DNA of 64,000 bases from Acinetobacter beijerinckii CIP 110307 (GTDB taxonomy: Bacteria; Pseudomonadota; Gammaproteobacteria; Pseudomonadales; Moraxellaceae). Positions 51,975 through 61,600 of the stretch are shown piece by piece. The first letter of the stretch is position 1. Every line of letters begins with the position of its first letter. The stretch lies in assembly GCF_000369005.1 (NCBI RefSeq), contig NZ_KB849764.1:501086-565085 (forward strand), read 5' to 3'. The translations under genes and the position numbers were made by a program. The notes under the pieces are model-generated. The model had not been told where the DNA came from, made no database searches, and saw only the letters and a list, made by a program, of their open reading frames with translations.

Positions 51975-54454
51975 TAACGTTGTGTCCAAGATTGATTAAT
52001 TTTGTTGAAACCTAAAACTCTATTCTCAAGAAGAGATGCTAGCTTATTATTTAAAGCACCTAAACCTTTTAGGGTAAATTCGGCCATAACAGCATTCTTT
52101 TTGCGAACATCTGGAGCGTTTGGATCGTCCAAGTCGTTATAGTATGAACGACCATAGACAGATACAGCCCAACAGCATGACTCGTAATTTACACCGAGTA
52201 AATATTCACGCATCACATTGTTGTCTAGGTCGTATTGCGCATGACCCATAATACGCCAATTGTCTTTTACAGGTTGTATAAACGATGCAACAGCTTGATC
52301 ATAAGAGTTTTGTCTATCAGGAATGTCTTTGCGATAGAAGTAACCCACGTTATATAAGTTACCTTTGTCACCAACATAATATGCTTGGAAGTCTCTTTGG
52401 GCGTTATCACCATTTGACATCCATGCAGAATTGGCTGCAATCGTAAAGTTTTGGTTGAGTTGACTAGATAAGCTGACAATTGGGCCCGTGCGACGCTGTG
52501 TGTCAAATTCATCAGGTTCCTGATTTAGAGACACACGGCGATCGCTGAAATAATAGCTTTGTCCAACACTTGCTTTGATTCGTTCTAAACCTTCTGTATC
52601 TAATAGACTATAGGTTACGCCGAGGGATAGGAAATTGTTGTCATCTAAACGGTCATGTCCATAGAATCGGTATGGGTTGAACAATTGATCATAGCTAATA
52701 GATGCAGTAGTGGAATCGAAGTTTGGATGATCTTCTTGGTTTTTATACGGTGAGTAGGCATAAAAAGCACGAGGTGAAATGCTTTGAAGGTATTTACCAT
52801 CTTTTTCAAAAGTTATGCCAGTCGCTAATGTAAATTGCGGAACCACAACAGATTTTTCTAAATCATCAGATGCAGAATAACCGAGTCCTTCTTTTGTATC
52901 TTGATCGTAAAATGTATTAATGCTACGAACAGATACTTCAGGGACAACATAAAACCAAGATGGTGTTAAATAATTATATCGAACGGCAAATTGATTGTAG
53001 ATACGTGTACCACTTGATTCCAAAGCAGAACCATCGCTAATCGATTTTTTAAAGTAAGCTGTGTCATTATTAAATTCGTACTGAAGTCCTTGAGGATCAC
53101 CAGTGACATAATTTAATAAAAATTGTGGAAGTCTCGCGTAAGGCTTATCTTTATCAGCAATGGTTTTATCGAGCGTTTGGAAGTCTTCAACTTTTAATTG
53201 TGCTTTAAGTCCAGGAATACCATTTTTGTAGTTTAGCTCCCATGCACGACGTAAATTCAAATCGGTTTTCGTATTTGGACTTGAGTTAAAATCTGAAAAA
53301 TAATCTTTATCTGATGCGCTGTTAAATTCTAAATTTGTAGACCATTGTTGATTGATTTGCCAATTATGAATGAAATGAAGGTCGTCACGATCTTTATTGT
53401 CATATTCATCATCATTCGGTAAAAAACCACCCCAAATTCGACCAGAACCGAAGTTTTCAGTCATATATCTAAATTCAGCATCCATCTTCACACCACGTTT
53501 GCTCATATAGCTTGGTGTGAGTGTTAAGTCATAATTTGGTGCTAAGTTAAGATAAACAGGAACGGTTAGTTGAGCGCCACCATCGTTACTATAGCCAAAA
53601 TTCGGGCTTAACATACCTGTGGTGCGACGATCATCGATAGGGAAGTTGAAATAAGGTACTGCCAGAATAGGTACATCTTTTACATAAAGTTTTGTACCAC
53701 GTGTTACACCGCGACCAGTATCTTGATTTAACTCAATTTGTTTTGCTTGAATTTTCCAAGCTGGTTTTTGTTCTGGTGGACAGGCGGTATAGCTCGCATC
53801 TTTTAAAATAACTAAATTTTCGCTTTCTCGTTTGATTTGACTTGCATGACCATGCGCATGCTGTTGCTCAGAGATGTAAAAGCTATTATTTAAATCGCCA
53901 GTCTGGGTTTTTAAATTGTATTTAATCGCATCGCTTTGGGTAAGCAAACCTGATTGAGCAAGCTGTACACGTCCTTCAGCATTTGCATGCATTTGAGTCG
54001 AATCGATGGTGACTTGATCTGCACGAATCGTCCGACCTTCTTGATCAATAACAACATTACCTTTTAGGACAGAATCACCCGTTGGATTGTAATGCCCATA
54101 ATCAGCAGTTATGACCGAGGTTGTGGTGCTTGTGTCACCTGCTTTTGTTTCAGGATTGATCGGGGTGACCCAAGTTCCTTGGCAAAAAGAGGAGCTTAAA
54201 TAGCGATTGTCACGTAGTTGTGCTTCAGGAGCTGTTTTATCTACATAATATTGCTGAAAAAAACTTTCACCAGGATAACTTTCTTGGTTTTGAGTTTGAG
54301 GAATTGCTGCTTTGAGCTGTTTGTTGTCAAGCGTAGAGACAGCACCAGTCGTAGCCGCGAAACCTGATTGAATCGAGCCGCCACATAAGAGTGTCAAAAT
54401 AGCTGTTGCTAAAGGATTAAATTTAAACTGATGTTTCATTGTCTCATTAACCAA
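51974..54454 (-). CDS. lptD: LPS-assembly protein LptD
   Basis: LptD inserts lipopolysaccharide or lipooligosaccharide into the outer leaflet of the outer membrane. The 826-residue precursor has a signal peptide, an OstA-like N-terminal domain (VLKGNVVIDQEGRTIRADQV) and a large C-terminal beta-barrel. Cysteines in FCQGTW and TACPPEQ at the N-terminal side and SCCW near the C-terminus are placed for the disulfides needed for maturation. The surA gene follows with a one-base overlap. It is divergent from amgK. Confidence 0.94.
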   Translation of the reverse strand: MVNETMKHQFKFNPLATAILTLLCGGSIQSGFAATTGAVSTLDNKQLKAAIPQTQNQESYPGESFFQQYYVDKTAPEAQLRDNRYLSSSFCQGTWVTPINPETKAGDTSTTTSVITADYGHYNPTGDSVLKGNVVIDQEGRTIRADQVTIDSTQMHANAEGRVQLAQSGLLTQSDAIKYNLKTQTGDLNNSFYISEQQHAHGHASQIKRESENLVILKDASYTACPPEQKPAWKIQAKQIELNQDTGRGVTRGTKLYVKDVPILAVPYFNFPIDDRRTTGMLSPNFGYSNDGGAQLTVPVYLNLAPNYDLTLTPSYMSKRGVKMDAEFRYMTENFGSGRIWGGFLPNDDEYDNKDRDDLHFIHNWQINQQWSTNLEFNSASDKDYFSDFNSSPNTKTDLNLRRAWELNYKNGIPGLKAQLKVEDFQTLDKTIADKDKPYARLPQFLLNYVTGDPQGLQYEFNNDTAYFKKSISDGSALESSGTRIYNQFAVRYNYLTPSWFYVVPEVSVRSINTFYDQDTKEGLGYSASDDLEKSVVVPQFTLATGITFEKDGKYLQSISPRAFYAYSPYKNQEDHPNFDSTTASISYDQLFNPYRFYGHDRLDDNNFLSLGVTYSLLDTEGLERIKASVGQSYYFSDRRVSLNQEPDEFDTQRRTGPIVSLSSQLNQNFTIAANSAWMSNGDNAQRDFQAYYVGDKGNLYNVGYFYRKDIPDRQNSYDQAVASFIQPVKDNWRIMGHAQYDLDNNVMREYLLGVNYESCCWAVSVYGRSYYNDLDDPNAPDVRKKNAVMAEFTLKGLGALNNKLASLLENRVLGFNKINQSWTQR

Positions 54455-54557
54455 TACGCTAATTCACAATTAATTATTGTCGCATCATAGAGAAAAAGTT
54501 GATAAGTGGCTACACTTAAGCTTTCAAAATCTCAGCTAGTTTTAGATTTTATTGCAA

Positions 54558-55571
54558 ATGAATACACAACGTGAACAATTGATACAAACTTGGCTTCAAG
54601 CCACTCTACAATCTGATCAATTTGAGATCAGCTTTTTGGCTGGAGATGCAAGCTTTCGCCGCTATGCGCGAATTAAGTTACAAAACAAAACATATATGCT
54701 GATGGATGCGCCGCCTGAAAAAGAAGATTGTGTGCCATTCGTAAACATAGATGAGTTTTTTGACAAAAATGGTGTGCGTGTTCCGCACATCATTGCTAAA
54801 GACTTAACACTAGGATTGCTCTTGTTAGAGGATTTTGGGGATGTTGTTTTATCAACCTTACTCAATGATGAAACAGTCGATCAATACTATGCGCAGAGCT
54901 TTAAGCAACTCATCGAATTACAGCAAATTGACGGCCATGCAAAATTGCCAACTTACTCTTATGAAAAGTTAATGACTGAGATGCGACTTCTAACGGATTG
55001 GATGCTGCCTTCATTAGACATTCAACCAACAGAGCAGCAATTGGAAACGATTGAACAGGCTTTTGATTTCTTAGCTATTGAAGCAACAAATCAGCCTCAA
55101 GTGATTGTGCATCGTGATTTTCATAGTCGTAATTTAATGAAAATTGACAATGAGCAAGCCTTAGGTGTGATTGATTTTCAAGATGCGGTGATTGGTGCTG
55201 ATACCTACGATCTTATCTCGATTACGCGTGATGCCTATGTGCAGTGGAATGCCGCGCGCGTGTATGAATGGTTTGAGGTGTTTTATAACTTATTGCCAGC
55301 AACTGCGAAACAAAACCGTAGTTTCGAGCAATTCAAACGAGATGCAGATTTGATGGCAATTCAACGCCACCTGAAAATTTTGGGTATCTTTGTTCGTCTG
55401 TTTGAGCGTGATGGTAAATCTGGCTACCTCAAAGATTTACCTCGCGTAATGTGGTATTTACTTGAAGAAAGCCAAGGCTATTATGAACTGAATGACTTTA
55501 TGCAGTTTATTCGTGAAGTGGTTATGCCAAAGTTTATTGTGAAGTATGGCAGTTACGAGGTTGCAGCATAA
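54558..55571 (+). CDS. amgK: N-acetylmuramate/N-acetylglucosamine kinase AmgK
   Basis: AmgK phosphorylates MurNAc at the anomeric position in the recycling route that bypasses early UDP-MurNAc synthesis. The 337-residue protein has a phosphotransferase fold with VIHRDFHSRNLM (catalytic loop) and GVIDFQDAVIGADTYDL (metal-binding DxD-type motif). ATG at 54558 is used; TTG 54552 is possible. It overlaps murU by one base and is divergent from lptD, the arrangement known in Pseudomonas and Acinetobacter. Confidence 0.92.
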   Translation: MNTQREQLIQTWLQATLQSDQFEISFLAGDASFRRYARIKLQNKTYMLMDAPPEKEDCVPFVNIDEFFDKNGVRVPHIIAKDLTLGLLLLEDFGDVVLSTLLNDETVDQYYAQSFKQLIELQQIDGHAKLPTYSYEKLMTEMRLLTDWMLPSLDIQPTEQQLETIEQAFDFLAIEATNQPQVIVHRDFHSRNLMKIDNEQALGVIDFQDAVIGADTYDLISITRDAYVQWNAARVYEWFEVFYNLLPATAKQNRSFEQFKRDADLMAIQRHLKILGIFVRLFERDGKSGYLKDLPRVMWYLLEESQGYYELNDFMQFIREVVMPKFIVKYGSYEVAA

Positions 55572-56260
55572 TGAAAGCCATGATTCTTGCTGCAGGTTTG
55601 GGCAATCGAATGCGTCCTTTAACTTTGCACACACCTAAACCGCTGCTTGAAGTGGGAGGGAAACCACTGATTGTTTGGCATATTGAAAAACTAAAAGCGG
55701 TGGGTGTGACTGAAATTGTAATCAATACTGCTTGGTTGGGCGATAAACTTGTTGATGCTCTCGGTGATGGTTCTCAATTTGGCGTAACAATTTTATGGTC
55801 ACACGAAGGCGAAGGCTTAGAAACAGCAGGTGGCATTATTAATGCCTTGCCATTGTTGGGTGATCAACCTTTTATTCTAGTCAATGGTGATGTCTGGACC
55901 ACAATGAATTTTTCTTCATTGTTAAATGTTCAGCTGGGCGATCAACAAGCGCATTTGGTGTTGGTGGAAAATCCCCCACAGCATTTGAAAGGTGATTTTG
56001 TGTTGTCGAATGGTTTGGCTTATACATTTGAGCAAGAACAAATGGGCGAAGCTTTAACTTATAGCGGTATTGCTATACTGGCGCCAAAAATGTTTAGCGG
56101 TTTGGAACAGGGTAAAAGACCTTTAGCGCCATTACTCAAACAAGCAATGCTGCAAAAGCAAGTTTCCGCTGAAAAGATGCAAGCAATATGGGTTGATGTT
56201 GGTACGCCTGAGCGTTTAGAACAGCTAGATCAGCAAATCAAGCAGAATGCATTTGCATAA
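55571..56260 (+). CDS. murU: N-acetylmuramate-1-phosphate uridylyltransferase MurU
   Basis: MurU makes UDP-MurNAc from MurNAc-1-phosphate and UTP, completing AmgK's recycling route and thus conferring intrinsic tolerance to fosfomycin. The 229-residue nucleotidyltransferase has the N-terminal MILAAGLGNRMRPLT and the metal-binding VNGDVW. Its ATG overlaps the amgK stop (TAATG). Confidence 0.93.
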   Translation: MKAMILAAGLGNRMRPLTLHTPKPLLEVGGKPLIVWHIEKLKAVGVTEIVINTAWLGDKLVDALGDGSQFGVTILWSHEGEGLETAGGIINALPLLGDQPFILVNGDVWTTMNFSSLLNVQLGDQQAHLVLVENPPQHLKGDFVLSNGLAYTFEQEQMGEALTYSGIAILAPKMFSGLEQGKRPLAPLLKQAMLQKQVSAEKMQAIWVDVGTPERLEQLDQQIKQNAFA

Positions 56261-56434
56261 TAAAAAATGCTTTGTGTCGCTTTGATTTGCAAAAGAAAAG
56301 ACAAAAAACTAATGGATTGTGCAGTTTATCATGTTTGTATATGTTTAACTGCATAATCGTTCAACAAGTCCTACTGTGCCTTGTATCAGAAATCGGTATA
56401 CTGCACGGCAAGTTTATCGAGATGTTGCACTGAT

Positions 56435-57067
56435 ATGCATCCTTTTTTTCAAGAATTAAAGCAAGGTAGTCAAGCTCTAGGTTTAAACCTGAGTGAAGAG
56501 GCGCTATTACTCTTACTGAAATATCAAGATGCTCTAGTGCTTTGGAATAAAGCGTACAATTTAACCGCTATCCGTGATCCGAAAGAAATGTTGGTTAAAC
56601 ATTTATTAGATAGTTTAAGTATCTTAAATGATTTACCACAAGGTCGCTTATTGGATGTGGGTACAGGTGGCGGAATGCCTGGTATGATCATTGCTTTATG
56701 TCAACCAGAACGATCTTGTGTACTCTTAGATTCCAATGGAAAAAAAATTCGTTTTTTGAAGCAGTTTATTGCTGACTTGAAATTAACAAATGTAATTGCA
56801 GTTCAAACTCGTGTCGAAAATGAAGATAGTATTGATGATCTAGGTCAGTTCGATGTCATCACAAGTCGTGCATTTGCTTCATTAACAGATTTTGTCAACG
56901 CCGCACAACCTTATATGCATGAGCAAAGTATCATTGCTGCTATGAAAGGCTTGATTCCTGCTGATGAAATTGAACAGATGAAAGTGCAATATTCTTGCAA
57001 AGTGATTGAACTGCGTGTACCGCGATTAGATGAACAGCGTCATTTACTTTTACTTCAACGCATTTAA
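56435..57067 (+). CDS. rsmG: 16S rRNA m7G527 methyltransferase RsmG
   Basis: RsmG (GidB) methylates G527 of 16S rRNA with SAM. The protein of 210 residues has NLTAIRDPKEMLVKHLLDSL and the SAM motif LLDVGTGGGMPGM, with the later ITSRAFASL. ATG at 56435 is chosen because family members begin just before FFQELKQGS-type sequence; the frame runs open 54 bases further upstream. It is followed by parA 20 bp later, the common order near chromosome origins. Confidence 0.94.
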   Translation: MHPFFQELKQGSQALGLNLSEEALLLLLKYQDALVLWNKAYNLTAIRDPKEMLVKHLLDSLSILNDLPQGRLLDVGTGGGMPGMIIALCQPERSCVLLDSNGKKIRFLKQFIADLKLTNVIAVQTRVENEDSIDDLGQFDVITSRAFASLTDFVNAAQPYMHEQSIIAAMKGLIPADEIEQMKVQYSCKVIELRVPRLDEQRHLLLLQRI

Positions 57068-57087
57068 TAAAAAAATTAAGGGTAATC

Positions 57088-57870
57088 ATGGCTCAAATTA
57101 TTGCAATTGCAAACCAAAAAGGTGGTGTGGGAAAAACCACAACAGCCGTTAATCTTGCTGCATCTCTAGCAATTTTGAAAAAGCGCGTTTTGTTGGTCGA
57201 TATGGACTCGCAAGGAAATGCCACGATGGGGTCTGGCGTTCAAAAAAATGATTTGCTTTATTCAATTACAGATGTCCTTCTTGGAGAAGTACCCATCGAA
57301 ACTGCAATTCAAAAAGCAGAAGTGGGTTATAAGGTTTTAGGCGCAAATCGTGAACTTGCTGGAGTTGAACTTGCAATTGCAGAGCAAGAAGGTCGCGAAT
57401 TTATTCTTAAAAATGCATTACAGCAAGTTGATTCGGCATTTGATTATATTATTGTTGACTGCGCACCTAGTTTAAGCTTAATCACTGTTAACGCATTAGC
57501 AGCGGTAAATAGTGTAATCATTCCAATGCAATGTGAATATTATGCTTTGGAGGGTTTGGCTGATCTGACACAGACTATTGATCGTATACAAAAAGCCCTT
57601 AATCCTAACTTGGAAATCGTTGGGGTATTACGTACTATGTACGATGCTCGTAATGCGTTAACTCGAGATGTTTCTGCTGAGTTGGAACAATACTTCGGTA
57701 AAAAGCTATATGAAACGGTGATTCCGCGAAATATTCGTTTAGCCGAAGCGCCAGCACATGGTTTACCTGTAATTTATTTTGAAAAGAGTTCAAAAGGTGC
57801 GATTGCATATTTGAACTTAGCTGCGGAAATGTTGAAGAAAAGTAAAGTGAAAAAAGGAAGTGCTGTATGA
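57088..57870 (+). CDS. parA: Chromosome-partitioning ATPase ParA
   Basis: ParA (Soj) is the ATPase that moves ParB-bound DNA over the nucleoid. The 260-residue protein has the deviant Walker A KGGVGKTT at residues 10-17 and the LVDMDSQGNATMG and DYIIVDCAPSLS motifs. Its length and short N-terminus fit the chromosomal type. It overlaps parB by 4 bp (ATGA), forming one operon. Confidence 0.95.
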   Translation: MAQIIAIANQKGGVGKTTTAVNLAASLAILKKRVLLVDMDSQGNATMGSGVQKNDLLYSITDVLLGEVPIETAIQKAEVGYKVLGANRELAGVELAIAEQEGREFILKNALQQVDSAFDYIIVDCAPSLSLITVNALAAVNSVIIPMQCEYYALEGLADLTQTIDRIQKALNPNLEIVGVLRTMYDARNALTRDVSAELEQYFGKKLYETVIPRNIRLAEAPAHGLPVIYFEKSSKGAIAYLNLAAEMLKKSKVKKGSAV

Positions 57871-58754
57871 GCATCAAAAAACGCGGATTGGCTAAAGGTC
57901 GTGGTTTAGATGCGCTATTGGGTTCAATTCAAAAAGAGAAATTGCAACTTGAAGCACAAGCCTTAGATCACGGTCAACTTAAGCAGATTGATGTCAATTT
58001 ATTAAAACGTGGTGAATATCAACCTCGTCGTTTTATTCAAGAACAAGATTTACAAGAGCTTGCTACATCGATTGAAAAGCATGGTGTGATGCAGCCAATC
58101 GTGATTCGTCCTGTTGATGATGAACAGTTTCCATATGAAATTATCGCGGGTGAGCGTCGCTGGCGCGCTGCACAGTTAGCAGGTTTGACTGAAATTCCTG
58201 CAATTGTTCGTGAGCTAAATGATCAAGTTGCGATTGCCTTGGCTTTGATTGAAAACATTCAACGTCAAGATCTTAATCCAATTGACCAAGCTGTTGCATT
58301 ACAACGCTTCCATGATGAGTTTGGTCTAAGCCATCAAGAAATTGCAGATACAGTAGGTAAGGCACGTACTACGGTAAGTAATTTGCTTAGACTGCTGAGC
58401 TTGGCAGATCCAATTAAAGATTTAATGCTACAAGGTCAATTAGATATGGGACATGCACGTGCCATTTTGACTTTGAAAGCAAAAGATCAAATGGATGTTG
58501 CAAAAATCGTGATTGAAAAAGCATTGTCAGTGCGTCAGACTGAACAATTAGCACGTGAGTGGGGAGAGCCAAAACCTGAAAAGGAAAAAACTCAGGTTTC
58601 TCCAGATATTGAACAATTGACCCAAAAGCTATCTGAGCGTTTTGGTGCAAATGTTAAAATTGACCATAATCAAAAAGGTAGGGGAAAAATGGTCATTCAC
58701 TATCACTCATTAGATGAATTGGATGGAATCCTAAATATTTGTTTACCTGACTAA
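57867..58754 (+). CDS. parB: Chromosome-partitioning protein ParB
   Basis: ParB (Spo0J) binds parS sites and acts as a CTP-dependent clamp. The 295-residue protein has the N-terminal RGLGRGLDALLG-like KGRGLDALLG, the CTPase motifs YQPRRFI and GERRWRAAQ, the helix-turn-helix (LSHQEIADTVGKARTTVSNLL) and a C-terminal dimer domain. No parS site was recognised within the window. Confidence 0.95.
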   Translation: MSIKKRGLAKGRGLDALLGSIQKEKLQLEAQALDHGQLKQIDVNLLKRGEYQPRRFIQEQDLQELATSIEKHGVMQPIVIRPVDDEQFPYEIIAGERRWRAAQLAGLTEIPAIVRELNDQVAIALALIENIQRQDLNPIDQAVALQRFHDEFGLSHQEIADTVGKARTTVSNLLRLLSLADPIKDLMLQGQLDMGHARAILTLKAKDQMDVAKIVIEKALSVRQTEQLAREWGEPKPEKEKTQVSPDIEQLTQKLSERFGANVKIDHNQKGRGKMVIHYHSLDELDGILNICLPD

Positions 58755-58801
58755 TATTGGGTGAAATCCCTGTTATTTATTTAATATTATTGGGGAATAA
58801 T

Positions 58802-59431
58802 ATGTGGGAACTAGTAAAAGCAGGCGGTTGGTTAATGCTGCCTCTTATGCTCTCATCAATTTTTACGGTTGCAATTATCTTAGAGCGTTATATTCGATTA
58901 AAACGCTCACAGATATTACCAAAAGATTTACTGATGACCAGTGCTAATGCTGAATCAGTAATTATGCATTTAGAGCAAGAGCAAGCTATTAAAAGTCCAC
59001 TTGGTCGTATTTTAAAAGCTGGATATGAACACCAAGATCAAGGTGAACAGTTTGCTGGTGCGCAGATGGAGGCAAAAGCTTCTCAAGAAATCAGCTATTT
59101 AGAAAAAAATATTAATTTCTTAGGTACATTAGGTGCGATTGCCCCTTTATTAGGATTGTTAGGTACGGTTCTAGGTATTATTGAATCGTTTCTAGTTATT
59201 GATGTGGGTTCTGCTGGAAACGCTAGTATGATGATGCCTGGTATTTCTAAAGCTTTGATTACGACAGCCGTAGGGATGTTGATTGCAATCCCTGCGATGA
59301 TTGCTTATCGCTATTTTCAACGTGTTGTGCATGAATATATTGCTGAACTAGAGCAGCAATCAACCCTGTTTCATGCAGCACTTTTTTATAAAAAAGCACC
59401 ACATGTGCAAGAACATCGCCGTGCAAGCTGA
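58802..59431 (+). CDS. exbB: MotA/TolQ/ExbB-family proton channel protein
   Basis: This 209-residue inner membrane protein has three transmembrane helices, one near the N-terminus and two in the IAPLLGLLGTVLGIIESF and ALITTAVGMLIAIPAMIAY region. This is the ExbB/TolQ layout. It forms a proton-driven stator with the ExbD-like protein encoded next. ATG at 58802 follows a TTGGGGAA ribosome binding site; an upstream frame to 58757 is open but poor. The pair lies in an LPS gene cluster, not beside tonB or tolA. Confidence 0.88.
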   Translation: MWELVKAGGWLMLPLMLSSIFTVAIILERYIRLKRSQILPKDLLMTSANAESVIMHLEQEQAIKSPLGRILKAGYEHQDQGEQFAGAQMEAKASQEISYLEKNINFLGTLGAIAPLLGLLGTVLGIIESFLVIDVGSAGNASMMMPGISKALITTAVGMLIAIPAMIAYRYFQRVVHEYIAELEQQSTLFHAALFYKKAPHVQEHRRAS

Positions 59432-59445
59432 GCATAGGTGTAATT

Positions 59446-59874
59446 ATGAAATTCAAACGCTCTCAAGTTGAAGATATTCATATCAATTTAACGCCAATGA
59501 TTGACTGTATGTTATTTATTTTGGTGTTCTTATTGCTTTCTACGACTTTCAGTCAACAAAGTCGTATCAATCTTACACTGCCTGATGCTCAAGGGGTTCC
59601 GCCGAAACAGTTCGATCAAAAAATCGAAATCATGGTAGACTCAACAGGGCATTATTCTGTGAATGGTCAAGCATTATCGACGAAAGAAAGTGCGGATCTA
59701 AGTACTGCGATTAAACAGGTTGCACAAGATCGCCGTGACTTTATGTTTATTATTGCTGCCGACGCTAAAGCCGCTCACCAAGACGTTATACGTGTTATGG
59801 ATGTTGCTGGTCAGCTTGGTTTTGTAAATGTGAATATCAGCACCAAAGTTCCAACAAGAGGTTTTACTGAGTGA
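59446..59874 (+). CDS. exbD: ExbD/TolR-family protein
   Basis: This 142-residue protein has one transmembrane helix containing the proton-channel Asp in NLTPMIDCMLFILVFLL, and a periplasmic domain with the usual ExbD/TolR pattern. It starts 14 bp after the exbB stop and its stop overlaps the msbA start, so it belongs to one operon with lipid A genes. Confidence 0.89.
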   Translation: MKFKRSQVEDIHINLTPMIDCMLFILVFLLLSTTFSQQSRINLTLPDAQGVPPKQFDQKIEIMVDSTGHYSVNGQALSTKESADLSTAIKQVAQDRRDFMFIIAADAKAAHQDVIRVMDVAGQLGFVNVNISTKVPTRGFTE

Positions 59875-61598
59875 GTCAAGATTTTAAGGTTTATGTCCGA
59901 CTTTTAGCATATTTAAAATCTTATTGGGGCATAGCCTTATTTGTATTGCTTGGATTTGGTATTAATGCTGCGACAGAAGTTTCAGTGGCCAAATTACTTA
60001 AATACATTATTGATGCAATTCAAAGTGGTAGTCGTGAAAATTTAGACTGGTTCCCAGTCCTCATTATTTTGTTAATGTTTTTCCGCGGTATTGGTTTATT
60101 CTTGGGTGGATACTTCACGGCAGTCATATCACGCCGATTAGTGTTTAGTATTCGTCAAGAAGTTTACGCCAAGCTACTTAGATTGCCAGCTCAATACTAT
60201 CTTGATAATAGTACTGGTCACATTAGTGCAAAACTAATGTACAACGTAGAACAGTTAACTGCTGCATCATCAGATTCGTTACAAACATTAGTGAAAGATG
60301 GCTTAATTGTCATCGGATTACTCAGCTATTTATTTTATACAAACTGGCGTTTAACACTTTGCATCATTGTTTTCATGCCAGTCATTGGTGTTCTTGTTCG
60401 TATTGCTTCCAAGAAAATGCGAAAGTTATCCATACAAGTGCAAAATACAATGGGTGATGTGAACCATGTGGTTCAAGAAACAATTAACGGTAATAGTGTG
60501 GTAAAAAGTTTTACTGGTGAAGCTTTTGAACAACAGCGTTTTTATAAGTCTTCAGAAGAAAACCTGCGTCGTGGTTTAAAGATGGTGATTGTTCAAAATA
60601 TTAACAGTCCTGTCATTCAATTGGTTTTATCATTCGCAATGGCGCTTATTCTTTGGTTAGCACTTCGTCCACAAATATTAGGCGATACTTCAGCGGGTGA
60701 GTTTGTAGCTTATATTACTGCGGCAGGTTTGATTTCTAAACCAATTAAAAATCTAACGGACATCAATGAAAAGCTTCAACGAGGACTTGCTGCGGCATAT
60801 TCCGTTTTTGAATTGCTTGATATGCCTGAAGAAATGAATCAAGGCCAACTGAAGCCTGTGATAAAAGGTAATATTCAATTTGATCATGCGAATTTACGTT
60901 ATCAAGATGGCACCCATGCAATCAAAGATTTTTCATTAGATATTAAAAGTGGTCAAACGATTGCCTTAGTTGGACGTTCTGGTGCGGGTAAAACATCATT
61001 AGTCAATATGTTGCCACGTTTTCAAGAACTAAGCGAAGGACAAATTTATTTTGATGGTATTCCAGTTCAAGATATTGAATTAAGTTATTTGCGTTCTCAA
61101 ATTGCGACTGTGAATCAACAAGTTGTATTATTTAACCGTTCTGTGCGAGATAATATTGCCTATGGTCAGTTACAAGATGCAAGTGATGAGCAAGTGATAG
61201 CAGCAGCGAAGGCTGCATATGCACATGATTTTATTATGAACCTACCTCAAGGTTACGATACGATTCTCGGTTCTCAAGGCTTGAATTTGTCTGGTGGACA
61301 AAGACAACGTGTCGCAATAGCTAGAGCAATATTAAAAGATTCACCGATCTTAATTTTAGATGAAGCAACCAGTGCCTTAGATAATGAGTCTGAATACTTT
61401 ATTCAACAAGCGTTTGATGAAGCAATGCAAGGTCGAACGACGATTGTTATTGCGCATCGACTTTCTACAGTTGAAAACGCTGATGTAATTGTTGTGATGG
61501 ATAAAGGGCAGATCATTGAGCAAGGTACTCATCAAGAATTACTTGCAAAACATGGAATGTATTACCAATTACATCAACGTAATTTCGAGGAAGATTAA
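59871..61598 (+). CDS. msbA: Lipid A flippase MsbA
   Basis: MsbA flips lipid A-core across the inner membrane. The 575-residue half-transporter has six helices in the N-terminal 310 residues and an ABC domain with Walker A GRSGAGKTS, signature LSGGQ and Walker B ILILDEATSALD. GTG at 59871 overlaps the exbD stop (GTGA). The next gene, lpxK, starts 2 bp downstream. Confidence 0.94.
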   Translation: MSQDFKVYVRLLAYLKSYWGIALFVLLGFGINAATEVSVAKLLKYIIDAIQSGSRENLDWFPVLIILLMFFRGIGLFLGGYFTAVISRRLVFSIRQEVYAKLLRLPAQYYLDNSTGHISAKLMYNVEQLTAASSDSLQTLVKDGLIVIGLLSYLFYTNWRLTLCIIVFMPVIGVLVRIASKKMRKLSIQVQNTMGDVNHVVQETINGNSVVKSFTGEAFEQQRFYKSSEENLRRGLKMVIVQNINSPVIQLVLSFAMALILWLALRPQILGDTSAGEFVAYITAAGLISKPIKNLTDINEKLQRGLAAAYSVFELLDMPEEMNQGQLKPVIKGNIQFDHANLRYQDGTHAIKDFSLDIKSGQTIALVGRSGAGKTSLVNMLPRFQELSEGQIYFDGIPVQDIELSYLRSQIATVNQQVVLFNRSVRDNIAYGQLQDASDEQVIAAAKAAYAHDFIMNLPQGYDTILGSQGLNLSGGQRQRVAIARAILKDSPILILDEATSALDNESEYFIQQAFDEAMQGRTTIVIAHRLSTVENADVIVVMDKGQIIEQGTHQELLAKHGMYYQLHQRNFEED

Positions 61599-61600
61599 GC

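Noticed and set aside
56261..58760. parS site near parAB
   Set aside because: No match to TGTTTCACGTGAAACA or the Pseudomonas-type TGTTCCACGTGGAACA was seen by eye in this region.
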